A stretch of DNA of 64,000 nucleotides from Mycolicibacterium hodleri (GTDB lineage: Bacteria > Actinomycetota > Actinomycetes > Mycobacteriales > Mycobacteriaceae), in assembly GCF_025822245.1 (NCBI RefSeq), contig NZ_JACKTL010000053.1, forward strand, positions 90,328 to 154,327, given 5' to 3'. Positions 17,787 through 26,798 of the stretch are shown here, one piece after another. The stretch's first letter is position 1. Every line of letters starts with the position of its first letter. The position numbers were made by a program, and so were the translations under genes. Below the pieces are notes generated by a model. It saw only the letters and a list, made by a program, of their open reading frames with translations, searched no databases and was not told the DNA's origin.

Positions 17787-18464
17787 ATGGGTTGGGAAGA
17801 CACGATTCCGGATCCGCTGCGGGACACGAGCATCCTGATCATCGACGACTGCATGCTCTATCGCGAGAACTTGGCCGCCACCTTCGAACCCAATCTGAGG
17901 GCGGACCTCCACATCGCTTGGGATCTACCCTCATTGGTGTCGGCACTCCAGGAGACCGAACCGCGCATCGTTCTGCTGAACATCACCGCACGTGACAGTG
18001 CCTTGCTGCTGCGGGCCGCGATGGATCTCAGCCCGGAAGCCCGCGTCATCGTTCTCGGTGCATCCGACGACAACGAGGCAGAGGTAATCGCCTGTGCCGA
18101 AGCCGGAGTCGCCGGCTATCACATGAGAAGCGACTCGCTGGAGGACCTTCTCAGCCTGATGCGGCACGTCGCCGACGGAAACACCTCGTGTCCGCCCGAA
18201 GTCGCCGCGATGTTGCTCCGTCGGGTGTCCGCGCTGGCGGCCCGGCGAGAACCGCCGGGGAGGGACCTAGCTCCCCTCACGACCCGGGAGAACCAGATTC
18301 TGGCGATGCTGGAACTGGGGCGGTCGAATCAAGACATCGCCGCGCACCTCTCCATCGCGGTACACACCGTAAAGAACCACGTTCACAGCGTTTTGACGAA
18401 GCTGGGCGTCAGCACTCGCGCCGAAGCGGCCGCGCTGTCCCGCGCATCACGCCTGCACGTCTAG
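17787..18464 (+). CDS. LuxR/NarL-type regulator with degenerate receiver domain (2)
   Basis: Regulator of 225 residues, paralogous to the preceding gene. The receiver-like domain has the acidic pair (ILIIDDCMLYRENLA), but Asn replaces the phospho-acceptor Asp (IVLLNITARD) and Arg replaces the conserved Lys (GYHMRSDS). The C-terminal LuxR HTH is intact: LTTRENQILAMLELGRSNQD, then AVHTVKNHVHSVLTKLGVSTR. The Asp-to-Asn change differs from the Asp-to-Ser change in the neighbour, so both copies have independently or jointly lost phosphorylation. They may act as a heterodimer or be controlled by a ligand. Expected target: the shared element upstream of this gene and of glmS. Confidence 0.85.
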   Translation: MGWEDTIPDPLRDTSILIIDDCMLYRENLAATFEPNLRADLHIAWDLPSLVSALQETEPRIVLLNITARDSALLLRAAMDLSPEARVIVLGASDDNEAEVIACAEAGVAGYHMRSDSLEDLLSLMRHVADGNTSCPPEVAAMLLRRVSALAARREPPGRDLAPLTTRENQILAMLELGRSNQDIAAHLSIAVHTVKNHVHSVLTKLGVSTRAEAAALSRASRLHV

Positions 18465-18490
18465 GACCCACGATCTAGTCCGTGGTGCTA

Positions 18491-18543
18491 CCCGAATTTG
18501 GGCCCGATGGCCCATGTACGGAAGCGGTGCGGGCCCCGATAGT
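18491..18543 (+). promoter_or_regulatory. Shared upstream element, copy 2 (CATGTACG-N18-ATAGT)
   Basis: Second copy of the element at 17694-17746, with CATGTACG at 18513-18520 and ATAGT at 18539-18543. It is followed by about 120 bases of apparently non-coding leader before the glmS start at 18663. The identical N18 spacing and the conserved CCCGAA at the 5' end argue for function rather than chance. Confidence 0.5.
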
Positions 18544-18662
18544 TATGGGGTGCTCATCCAGTTAGCTCCAGACTCAAGATCACCATCGCTGGCATCGTCC
18601 ACGAGGTCGACAGCTGTGGCGCAACGGATTTCGCCCACCGTCTTGAGACGGGCGGAAGGATG

Positions 18663-20447
18663 ATGTGCGGCATCATCGCCTGCCGCACGCATTCGCCCGC
18701 GACGGACTATCTCCTCGTCGCCCTCGGTCGGCTCGAGTATCGCGGCTACGACTCCGTCGGAATCGCCGTTCGGACCACCACCGGTGACGTCGTCCGGATG
18801 CGCGCCGTGCGACGGATTGGTGCGCTCGACAGCGCCTTCCGTAGCTGGACCGGAGCCGCCTTCGACGGCGTGGGCATCGGCCACACCCGATGGGCGACGC
18901 ACGGACCGGCAACCGAGGCCAACGCGCACCCTCACGTCGACTGCACTGGACGAATCAGCATCGTGCACAACGGGATCATCGAGAACGCCAGCGAACTCCG
19001 CTCCGACCTACGGCACGCGGGACACGGCATCGTCACCGACGTCGACAGCGAAGTGATCGCCCACCTGATCGAAGACCGGATGACGACGTCCGACGACCTC
19101 GTCGACGCGGTGAGGTCCGCGCTCACCGTGCTGCGCGGCTCGTGGGCCCTCGCGGTGCTCGACGAGCGATCCGGTCGGATCGTGGTTGCTGCCCATCGTT
19201 CCCCACTGCTAGTCGCGCACACCCGACACGGCGACTTCGCCACCAGCGACATCGCCGCGGTTGCCGACTGGGTCACCGAGTTCCGAGCCCTCGACGACGG
19301 GGAGGTCGTCGAACTCACCGGCCACAACGGTTGGACGAATCACGGTACCGGCGAACTGATCTCACGACTCGTGCCGTGTGCATGGAAGGCCGAGGAGGCC
19401 GACTTGAACGGTCGTGCCGACTACATGGCCAAGGAGATCGACGAACAGCCCGCTGCGGTCGCACGGGTCGTCGACGAGTTTGCCGGGGGCATGGCCGACG
19501 GCAGTCTCTGGCGAAGCCTGGGATTGGCATCCTTCGACCGGGTGGAGGTGATCGGATGCGGCACCTCCCTGAATGCCGGGCGCGTCATCGGCAATGCGCT
19601 CCGCCGAGTGGGCGGACTCCCGGTGCGGGTCACCGTGGCAAGCGAAGCCGAAGCGGAGATCGCCGAGCCGAACACCATGCGACTTGCCATCAGCCAGTCC
19701 GGTGAGACCGCCGACGTGCTGAGCGCGATCAGTCAAAGAAATTTCCCGACAACGCTTCTCGCGCTCACGAACAACTCGCACTCGACGTTGGCCCGTGGCG
19801 CGGACGCAGTCGTCACCTGCCTGGCCGGGCCCGAGATCGGGGTGGCGGCGACCAAGACGTTCGTCTGCCAAGTCGTCTCCGGCGTGGCGGTGATCGTATC
19901 GGCACTGGTGGACAGTGGGCGGCTGTCCCCATCGGCGGCGCGCGTGGTCGTCGACGACCTTCGGCGCCTCCCGGATCGACTCGCGGCGGCCGCCACGGTG
20001 GCCAAGTGTGCGGTGCCCCAAATCATCGACGAGTTGGTCGACGCGAGCGGCTTCATCTTCATCGCCCGGGGATCCGGGCTGCCCTATGCCGCAGAGGGTG
20101 CGCTCAAGCTCAAGGAGCTCAGCTACCGGTGGGCGGAGCACTATCCGGCGGGCGAACTCAAGCATGGACCCCTCGCGCTCGTCGACGACGGCACACCGGT
20201 CGTGGTGGTGGACAACGGCGATCCGCGTCTGGCGACGAACGTGGCAGAGGTGCGCACCCGCGGTGGGCGTGTCGTGAGCGTCGGAACACCCGGCGGCACC
20301 GTCGCCGTCGACTGCGACCCCGCTGCGGTGTGGGGTCCGATCGAGACCGTTCTCCCGCTGCAGATCTTGGCCCGCGACCTCGCGCTTGCCTTGGGGCGCG
20401 ACGTCGACCGGCCCCGCAACCTCGCCAAATCGGTGACGGTCGAGTAG
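18663..20447 (+). CDS. Glutamine-fructose-6-phosphate aminotransferase (GlmS paralogue)
   Basis: Amidotransferase of 594 residues making glucosamine-6-phosphate. The start was placed at the second of two adjacent ATGs so that Cys2 (MCGIIAC) becomes the N-terminal nucleophile of the Ntn glutaminase domain. GHTRWATHG, VHNGIIEN and the first SIS domain (CGTSLNAGRVIG, then AISQSGETADVLSAI) follow. The second SIS domain has IARGSGLPYAAEGALKLKEL and AEHYPAGELKHGPLALVDDG. Mycobacteria have a housekeeping glmS elsewhere, so this copy probably supplies amino sugar for the exopolysaccharide made by the genes that follow. It is preceded by the shared promoter-like element and followed 22 bases later by a UDP-sugar dehydrogenase. 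Confidence 0.9.
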   Translation: MCGIIACRTHSPATDYLLVALGRLEYRGYDSVGIAVRTTTGDVVRMRAVRRIGALDSAFRSWTGAAFDGVGIGHTRWATHGPATEANAHPHVDCTGRISIVHNGIIENASELRSDLRHAGHGIVTDVDSEVIAHLIEDRMTTSDDLVDAVRSALTVLRGSWALAVLDERSGRIVVAAHRSPLLVAHTRHGDFATSDIAAVADWVTEFRALDDGEVVELTGHNGWTNHGTGELISRLVPCAWKAEEADLNGRADYMAKEIDEQPAAVARVVDEFAGGMADGSLWRSLGLASFDRVEVIGCGTSLNAGRVIGNALRRVGGLPVRVTVASEAEAEIAEPNTMRLAISQSGETADVLSAISQRNFPTTLLALTNNSHSTLARGADAVVTCLAGPEIGVAATKTFVCQVVSGVAVIVSALVDSGRLSPSAARVVVDDLRRLPDRLAAAATVAKCAVPQIIDELVDASGFIFIARGSGLPYAAEGALKLKELSYRWAEHYPAGELKHGPLALVDDGTPVVVVDNGDPRLATNVAEVRTRGGRVVSVGTPGGTVAVDCDPAAVWGPIETVLPLQILARDLALALGRDVDRPRNLAKSVTVE

Positions 20448-20469
20448 ATCCCAGGATCAAGGAATCGCG

Positions 20470-21789
20470 ATGAAGGTTTCGGTAATCGGCGCCGGCTACC
20501 TGGGGACGACCCACGCGGCGTGCCTGGCTCGACTCGGTCACGACGTGCTGGCCGTAGACGTGGACGCCGACAAGGTGGCGAAGCTGCAATCGGGTGTGGT
20601 GCCGTTCTTCGAGCCCGACCTGCAGACGGCGGTCGAAGCGGGGCTGGCGGCGGGTCGGCTCCGATTCAGCGGATCCGTCGCCGAGGCGGCCGGCTTCGCG
20701 GACGTGCACTTCCTCGCCGTCGGGACGCCCCAGAATGCGGCTGGTTCGGGGGCGGACCTGTCCTACCTCGACGCGGCGATGGCGGCACTGTGTCCGCACC
20801 TGGACCGGCCGACGCTCATCGTCGGCAAGTCGACGGTGCCGGTTGGAACCGCACAACGGCTGGCAGAACGAGCGCGCAGTCTCGCCCCCGCGGGTGACGC
20901 GGTGGAGTTGGCCTGGAACCCCGAGTTCCTCAGAGAGGGGTTCGCGGTGCAGGACACCCTGCATCCGGATCGCATCGTAGTTGGCGTCGAGGTCCACCGG
21001 CAGTCGCGTGCCGAGGCGACGCTGCGGGAACTCTACGGACGCGTGCTCGAGGAGGGCGTCCCGCTGATCGCGACGAACCTCGCCACGGCCGAACTGGTCA
21101 AGGTCGCCGCCAACGCCTTTCTGGCCACCAAGATCTCGTTCATCAACGCCATTGCGGAAGTCTGCGAGGCCGCCTCGGCCGACGTCACGACCCTCGCCGA
21201 CGCCATCGGGTGGGACGAGCGCATCGGGCGTCGATTCCTCGACGCCGGTCTGGGCTTTGGAGGTGGGTGCCTGTCCAAGGACATTCGCGCCTTCATCGCC
21301 AGGGCCGACGAGCTCGGAGTGGGCAGTTCCCTGACGTTCCTGCGCGAGGTCGACGAGATCAACCTGAGGCGTCGCGGACAGATCGTCGCGATCGCCGAGG
21401 AGGAGTGCGGTTCGCTACGTGGTGCGCGGGTGGCCATCCTCGGGTCGGCGTTCAAGCCCAATACCGACGACATTCGTGATTCGCCAGCCCTCGACGTGGC
21501 CGACCAGATTCGCGCCCACGGCGCAGAGGTCACGGTGTACGACCCGAAGGCAATGGACAACGCCCGGAAGGCGTTCCCGGACTTGAACTATGCGTTCTCG
21601 GCAGTCGAGGCCTGCATCGGCGCCGACGCGGTGATGGTGCTGACCGAGTGGCACGAGTTTCGCCGGATGCAGCCCACCGAACTCGCGGGCGTCACCAGGT
21701 CGAAGTGCATCATCGACGCCCGCAACTGCCTCGATTCGCGCATCTGGCGAGACGCCGGCTGGGCCTACCGAGGCTTCGGGTGTGCGTGA
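20470..21789 (+). CDS. UDP-glucose 6-dehydrogenase
   Basis: Nucleotide-sugar dehydrogenase of 439 residues converting UDP-glucose to UDP-glucuronate with NAD+. The Rossmann motif is VIGAGYLGTTHAACLARLGHD. The catalytic cysteine is Cys267 in GFGGGCLSKD, and the substrate-binding segments WNPEFLREG, KVAANAFLATKISFINAIAE and GSAFKPNTDDIRDSP are intact. The neighbouring UDP-glucuronate decarboxylase confirms glucuronate as the product. An AAGGAATC-like weak ribosome-binding site precedes the ATG. A second, AlgD-like dehydrogenase at 42600 uses a different nucleotide sugar. Confidence 0.9.
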   Translation: MKVSVIGAGYLGTTHAACLARLGHDVLAVDVDADKVAKLQSGVVPFFEPDLQTAVEAGLAAGRLRFSGSVAEAAGFADVHFLAVGTPQNAAGSGADLSYLDAAMAALCPHLDRPTLIVGKSTVPVGTAQRLAERARSLAPAGDAVELAWNPEFLREGFAVQDTLHPDRIVVGVEVHRQSRAEATLRELYGRVLEEGVPLIATNLATAELVKVAANAFLATKISFINAIAEVCEAASADVTTLADAIGWDERIGRRFLDAGLGFGGGCLSKDIRAFIARADELGVGSSLTFLREVDEINLRRRGQIVAIAEEECGSLRGARVAILGSAFKPNTDDIRDSPALDVADQIRAHGAEVTVYDPKAMDNARKAFPDLNYAFSAVEACIGADAVMVLTEWHEFRRMQPTELAGVTRSKCIIDARNCLDSRIWRDAGWAYRGFGCA

Positions 21790-21849
21790 GAACGCACACC
21801 GACCACCAGACACCCATCACACCACCACGCGGGGCACCGGGGGGAGCTC

Positions 21850-22791
21850 ATGAAGATACTCGTCACTGGCGGAGCTGGTTTCGTCGGATCGCATCTGTGT
21901 GAGGCTCTCGTCGACCGCGGCGACACCGTCGTCTGCCTCGACGATCTCTCCAGCGGTTCGCGCGCCAACGTCACGCGGCTCCTCTCGTCGCCGCGGTTCA
22001 CGTTCGTCGAGGCGAGCGTGCTCGACGTGCTCGACGTCGCCGACGTCGACGGCGTGATGCACCTCGCCAGTCCGGCGTCACCGGTGGCGTATCTGCGGCG
22101 GCCGATCTTCACTCTCCGCACGGGCTCGGAGGGAACCCGCAACGCGCTCGACGTCGCCGTGGCCAACTCGGCGCGCTTCGTTTTGGCCTCGACCAGCGAG
22201 GTCTACGGCGATCCGCTGGTCCACCCCCAGACCGAAGAGTATTGGGGCAACGTCAATCCTGCCGGTCCACGGAGCGTCTACGACGAGGCCAAGCGTTACG
22301 CCGAAGCCCTGACGACCGCCTACCGCACGGCCTGCGGGGCCGACACCGGCATCGTGCGGATCTTCAACACCTACGGCCCACGGATGCGGTCGGACGACGG
22401 TCGCGTCGTGTCGAGCTTCATCGATCAGGCTCTTCGGTGTGCGCCGCTGACCGTCTTCGGTGACGGCAGCCAAACTCGAAGTCTGTGCTACGTCGACGAT
22501 CTGGTGCGTGGGCTGCTGGCGATGCTCGACTCACGTGAAACGGGACCCGTCAATCTCGGTAATCCGGTGGAGCTCACCATTCGCCAGATTGCCACGTTGG
22601 TCCGTGACCTGGTCGGTTCGCCGTCGAAGATCGAGTTTCACCCGCTGCCGCAAGACGACCCGACCCGCCGCAAGCCCGACATCACGAAGGCGCGCGAGCG
22701 TCTGGGCTGGAGCCCACGGGTGCGGGTACGCGACGGGATCGCCAGAACCATCGAGTGGCATGCCAAGGCATTGCAGGAAGTCGGTGCGTGA
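21850..22791 (+). CDS. UDP-glucuronate decarboxylase (UDP-xylose synthase)
   Basis: Extended SDR of 313 residues. The N-terminal VTGGAGFVGSHLCEAL binds NAD. The segments MHLASPASPVAYLRRP, STSEVYGDPLVHPQTEEYWG, NPAGPRSVYDEAKRYAEA and RIFNTYGPRM are diagnostic of UXS-type UDP-glucuronate decarboxylase rather than GalE. The Tyr/Lys pair is YDEAK. The product, UDP-xylose, would be the donor for a xylosyl residue in the polysaccharide. It sits directly after the dehydrogenase that makes its substrate, and its stop overlaps the next start (TGATG). Confidence 0.9.
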   Translation: MKILVTGGAGFVGSHLCEALVDRGDTVVCLDDLSSGSRANVTRLLSSPRFTFVEASVLDVLDVADVDGVMHLASPASPVAYLRRPIFTLRTGSEGTRNALDVAVANSARFVLASTSEVYGDPLVHPQTEEYWGNVNPAGPRSVYDEAKRYAEALTTAYRTACGADTGIVRIFNTYGPRMRSDDGRVVSSFIDQALRCAPLTVFGDGSQTRSLCYVDDLVRGLLAMLDSRETGPVNLGNPVELTIRQIATLVRDLVGSPSKIEFHPLPQDDPTRRKPDITKARERLGWSPRVRVRDGIARTIEWHAKALQEVGA

Positions 22792-24287
22792 TGACCATTC
22801 AGAGTGTTCGGCCGGTCGGCTCCGGCGAGGGCGTGACGTCACCACCGCCCGACTTCAGCCGATCGCGTTGGCAACGGCGCCACGCCACCTACCTTCGGGT
22901 GGCGGACACGGTCGTGGTCTGCGGCGCGGTGACCTTCGCGCAGTACGCCCGATTTGGCCAAGCGCCACTGGTGGCAGGTCACGACGACCACCGGTACGCC
23001 ACCGCGTCGTCGATTTTGATCGCGGTCGTCTGGCTGGCCACCCTGGCCGGCTTCCGCGCCAGGTCGACCAAGATCATCGGAGGCGTCGAGGAGTATCGGC
23101 GCCCGGTGGAGGCGTCCCTGTGGACATTTGGGGCGATCGCGATCGCCGAACTGTTGCTCAAGCTGGACATCGCGCGGGGATATCTCGCCGTCGCCCTCCC
23201 GCTCGGCATCTTCGGACTGCTGCTGAGCAGGTGGCTGGGCCGGCGCCACGTTGCGCGCAAGCGGCGCGAGGGCAAGTACCAGACGTCGGTGTTGGCGGTC
23301 GGAAACGGCTCGGCCGTGGTCGATCTGGCGAACGAGCTGACCAGGAACCCCGGCGACGGCTTCCAGGTGGTCGGGGCGTGCATACCGGGAGACCCGACCA
23401 GAGTTGGCGACTTCCTTCCGGTCCGCGGCGGCGCGATCCCCGTCGTCGGTGCCCAGATCGACGACGTGGAGAAGCTGATCGTCGAGTGCGGCGCCGATAC
23501 GTTGGCGGTGGTCGGCACCGACCATCTCGGAGTGCAAGAGATCCGCCAGTTGATCTGGAGGCTCGAGCCGATGGGCGTCCAGCTGGTCGTGTCGCCCGGG
23601 GTGACCGATGTTGCGGCGTCCCGACTGTCGATGTTGCCGGTTGCCGGGCTCCCGCTGCTGCACATCGACAAGCCGCAGTATCGCGGCGCGGAACGCCTGC
23701 AGAAACGAGGTTTCGACCTCTGCTTCGCGGCCGTCGCCCTGGCGGCGGTCCTGCCGATCCTGCTGGCGGCGGCCGCGGCCATCAAGCTGACCAGCCGGGG
23801 GCCGGTGTTCTACGCCTCCGAGCGCATCGGGTTCGGCGGCAAGCCGTTTCGCATGCTGAAGCTCCGCACGATGGTGGTAGACGCCGACCAGAAGCTGGCC
23901 GAACTGTTGGCGAGCAACGAATGTGACGGCGACCTGTTCAAGATTCGAGACGATCCCCGGGTCCTGCCGGTGGGACGGGTGCTGCGGCGGTTCAGCATCG
24001 ACGAGTTGCCCCAGTTCATCAACGTGCTTCGGCGCGAGATGAGCGTGGTGGGCCCCCGCCCGCTGTTCGCCGTCAACGGCCACGAGACCGAGAAGGATTC
24101 TCGACGAAGGCTTCTCGTCAAACCGGGGGTGACGGGTCTGTGGCAGGTGAGTGGCAGATCCGATCTGTCCTGGAGTGATGCGATCCGGCTGGACCTGTCC
24201 TACGTCGACAACTGGTCGATGGCAGCCGACTTGGTGATCATCGCCAAGACCGTCCGGTCGGTCTTCGAGCACCGGGGGGCGTACTGA
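22791..24287 (+). CDS. Polyprenyl-phosphate sugar-1-phosphate transferase (WcaJ/WbaP-type initiating enzyme)
   Basis: Polyisoprenyl-phosphate hexose-1-phosphate transferase of 498 residues that starts repeat-unit assembly on the lipid carrier. The N-terminal half has several membrane segments (TVVVCGAVTFAQYARFG, SSILIAVVWLATLAGF, IARGYLAVALPLGIFGLLL) and a CoA-binding-like domain (VLAVGNGSAVVDLANEL). The C-terminal catalytic domain is canonical: KRGFDLCFAAVALAAVLPIL, RTMVVDADQKL, KIRDDPRVLPVGRVLRRFSI, DELPQFINVLRREMSVVGPRP, PGVTGLWQVSGRSDL. The ATG at 22791 is coupled to the preceding UXS gene. The first sugar transferred is unknown. Confidence 0.92.
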   Translation: MTIQSVRPVGSGEGVTSPPPDFSRSRWQRRHATYLRVADTVVVCGAVTFAQYARFGQAPLVAGHDDHRYATASSILIAVVWLATLAGFRARSTKIIGGVEEYRRPVEASLWTFGAIAIAELLLKLDIARGYLAVALPLGIFGLLLSRWLGRRHVARKRREGKYQTSVLAVGNGSAVVDLANELTRNPGDGFQVVGACIPGDPTRVGDFLPVRGGAIPVVGAQIDDVEKLIVECGADTLAVVGTDHLGVQEIRQLIWRLEPMGVQLVVSPGVTDVAASRLSMLPVAGLPLLHIDKPQYRGAERLQKRGFDLCFAAVALAAVLPILLAAAAAIKLTSRGPVFYASERIGFGGKPFRMLKLRTMVVDADQKLAELLASNECDGDLFKIRDDPRVLPVGRVLRRFSIDELPQFINVLRREMSVVGPRPLFAVNGHETEKDSRRRLLVKPGVTGLWQVSGRSDLSWSDAIRLDLSYVDNWSMAADLVIIAKTVRSVFEHRGAY

Positions 24288-24360
24288 GAATGCGCGACGT
24301 GGTGTCCCGTCAGCGGGCGTGAGTCCGCACATCCAACAGTCCCGAACAGGAGCACGAAGC

Positions 24361-25350
24361 ATGCGTACCCTAGTGACCGGCGCGGCCGGATTCATCGGTT
24401 CCACTCTGGTGGACCGTCTGTTGAGCGACGGCCACGACGTGGTCGGCGTAGACGACTTCAGTGGCGGCGGCGTGGTCGCCAATCTCGAGAACGCCCGTCA
24501 ACACAACAGGATTGGCCGACCGCGGTTCACGCTCGTGAACGTGGACGTGGGTGCTCCCGAGCTCGCCGGGATCGTGGCCGGGTCCAACCCGGACGTGGTC
24601 TTTCACCTCGCCGCTCAGGTCGACCTGCGGGCGTCGGTGTCGAATCCGCTGTTCGACGCCCGAATCAACGTGCTGGGCACCGTCAACGTGCTCGAGGCCT
24701 GTCGACGGGCCGGGGTGCGGCGGCTGGTGTACGCCGCCTCGGGGGGCTCCCGGTACGGCGCGCCGACGCGACTTCCGGTCGACGAGACCGCCCACCCGAA
24801 CCCCCTCTCGCCCTACGCGGCGGCGAAGGTGGCGGGGGAGATGTACGTGGGTGCCTACGCCGCGATGTACGGCATCGCGCCGATCTGCCTGGCCCTGTCC
24901 AATGTCTTTGGGCCGCGCCAGAATCCGCGTGGGGAGGCGGGCGTCATCACCGTCTTCGGCACCAAGATGATCAGCGGCCACGCCGTGACCGTGTACGGCG
25001 ACGGCACCTCCACCCGTGACTACGTCTACGTCGACGACGTCGTCGACGCATTCGCCAGGGCCGGTCGGGCGCCGTTGACGACGGTCGGCACCTACAACGT
25101 CGGCACCGGAATGCAGACCACCGTCGCCGACGTGCACCGGCTGGTGGCCGAGGCGCTCGACGTGTCGTCGGTACCGCATTTCGCCGAGACCCGCACCGGC
25201 GAGTTGCACGCCATCGCCCTGGATGCGACCAAGGCGGCCCGAGAACTCGGTTGGACGCCCGCCGTGGATCTGGCCGAGGGAGTCCGCCGCACCATGCAGT
25301 GGCTGCGGGCGACCCTCGATCCGGAGCCGACCCGGCTGGTCGACGCATGA
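24361..25350 (+). CDS. NAD-dependent epimerase (UDP-glucose 4-epimerase-like)
   Basis: Extended SDR of 329 residues with N-terminal VTGAAGFIGSTLVDRLL, VFHLAAQVDLRASV, YAASGGSRYG, the SPYAAAK Tyr/Lys pair and LSNVFGPRQNPRGEAGVI. The AASGGSRYG form of the serine motif and the RQNP signature resemble actinobacterial GalE-like proteins acting on UDP-hexoses or UDP-HexNAc. The exact sugar cannot be assigned. The ATG at 24361 follows a 73-base gap, the largest inside the polysaccharide genes, where an internal promoter may lie. From here to 43937 every junction overlaps. Confidence 0.85.
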   Translation: MRTLVTGAAGFIGSTLVDRLLSDGHDVVGVDDFSGGGVVANLENARQHNRIGRPRFTLVNVDVGAPELAGIVAGSNPDVVFHLAAQVDLRASVSNPLFDARINVLGTVNVLEACRRAGVRRLVYAASGGSRYGAPTRLPVDETAHPNPLSPYAAAKVAGEMYVGAYAAMYGIAPICLALSNVFGPRQNPRGEAGVITVFGTKMISGHAVTVYGDGTSTRDYVYVDDVVDAFARAGRAPLTTVGTYNVGTGMQTTVADVHRLVAEALDVSSVPHFAETRTGELHAIALDATKAARELGWTPAVDLAEGVRRTMQWLRATLDPEPTRLVDA

Positions 25351-26798
25351 CCGCGGTGGAGGGCGACGCCCCGCGGACGGGGTTCACCGCCGCCGCCGAG
25401 CAGCCGTACACCTACGTGCGACGGGAGTTGACCGAGCCCGACTGGCGGCGACACCCGGGCTGGGCCACGGTGACGGAAGCGCAATGGCGGGACGCCCAGT
25501 GGCAGCGCGCTCATTCGGTGAAGAACATCGCGCAGTTGCGCGCGGTGATGGGCGATCGGCTCGACGACGCCTTCTACGCCGACCTCGACGCCGATCAGCG
25601 GTCCAAGGCGACGATGTCGATGTTGCTGCCGCCGCAGATGCTGAACACGATGGCACCGCACGCTGCGCCTGGGCGACAGGACCTCACGGAGGCCTTCTAC
25701 GCCGACCCGATCCGGCGCTACATGCTTCCGGTGCTCAGCGATCGGGACCCGGAGTGGTGCTCGCACCCGTATGCCGAGCGAGACTCGTTGCACGAGAGCG
25801 AGATGTGGGTGGAGGAGGGTCTCACCCACCGCTATCCGACCAAGGTCCTCGCGGAGTTGTTGTCGACCTGCCCGCAGTACTGCGGACACTGCACGCGAAT
25901 GGATTTGGTCGGCAATTCCACGCCGACCGTCGGCAAGGCGCGACTGGCCATGCACCCGGTGGACCGTCAGGACCGGATGCTGGACTACCTTCGCGCCACC
26001 CCCACCGTGCGTGACGTCGTGGTGTCGGGCGGCGACGTCGCGAACGTGCCATGGCCCAGGCTCGAGGCCTTCCTCGGGCGGCTCCTCGAGATCGACACCG
26101 TGCGCGACATCCGTCTGGCGACGAAGGCGCTCGCGGGTCTTCCGCAGCACTGGTTGCAACCCGCGGTGCTCGAGGGCGTGCAGCGAGTGTCGGGCATCGC
26201 CGCCGCTCGAGGCGTCAACCTGGCACTACACACGCACGTCAACCACGTACAGTCCGTGACCCCGTTGGTCGCCGCGGCGGCGCGGGCCCTCCTGGACGCC
26301 GGACTGCGCGACGTCAGGAACCAGGGCGTCCTGATGCGCGGCGTGAACGCCACCGCCGACGACCTGCTCGACCTGTGTCTGGCGCTCCAGGGTGAAGCCA
26401 ACATCCTTCCGTACTACTTCTACATGTGCGACATGATTCCCAACGCCGAACACTGGCGGACCTCGTTGTGGGACGCCCAGCAGCTGCAGTTGGCGATCAT
26501 GGGCTATCTGCCCGGCTACGCGACGCCCAGAATCGTCTGCGACGTGCCCTACGTCGGCAAGAGGTGGGTTCATCAAGTGGCCCAATACGATCGAACGTTG
26601 GGGATCTCCTACTGGACCAAGAACTACCGTACCGGCCTCGATCAAGCGGAGGTCGACGGTTCGGGTCGCGTCTACCCGTTCTACGACCCGATCGACACCC
26701 TGCCGGCGGCGGGTCGATCGTGGTGGCGCCACCACGGCGACGACGACTGCCCGGTGGACGACGACCTCACCGATCGACCTCGAGCGGGCGTCCAATGA
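25347..26798 (+). CDS. Lysine 2,3-aminomutase-like radical SAM enzyme
   Basis: KamA-family radical SAM/PLP aminomutase of 483 residues. The [4Fe-4S] cysteines are Cys175, Cys179 and Cys182 in CPQYCGHCTR. Other family landmarks are HRYPTKVLAELLSTCPQYC, VVVSGGDVANVP, LHTHVNHVQSVTPLVAAA, NQGVLMRGVNATADDL and LPYYFYMCDMIPNAEHWR. Family members move the alpha-amino group of lysine (or glutamate, or aspartate) to C3, giving a beta-amino acid. Lysine is favoured because the adenylation domain four genes on reads as beta-lysine-specific. The ATG overlaps the epimerase stop (ATGA). A radical SAM aminomutase inside a polysaccharide operon is highly unusual. Confidence 0.9.
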   Translation: MTAVEGDAPRTGFTAAAEQPYTYVRRELTEPDWRRHPGWATVTEAQWRDAQWQRAHSVKNIAQLRAVMGDRLDDAFYADLDADQRSKATMSMLLPPQMLNTMAPHAAPGRQDLTEAFYADPIRRYMLPVLSDRDPEWCSHPYAERDSLHESEMWVEEGLTHRYPTKVLAELLSTCPQYCGHCTRMDLVGNSTPTVGKARLAMHPVDRQDRMLDYLRATPTVRDVVVSGGDVANVPWPRLEAFLGRLLEIDTVRDIRLATKALAGLPQHWLQPAVLEGVQRVSGIAAARGVNLALHTHVNHVQSVTPLVAAAARALLDAGLRDVRNQGVLMRGVNATADDLLDLCLALQGEANILPYYFYMCDMIPNAEHWRTSLWDAQQLQLAIMGYLPGYATPRIVCDVPYVGKRWVHQVAQYDRTLGISYWTKNYRTGLDQAEVDGSGRVYPFYDPIDTLPAAGRSWWRHHGDDDCPVDDDLTDRPRAGVQ

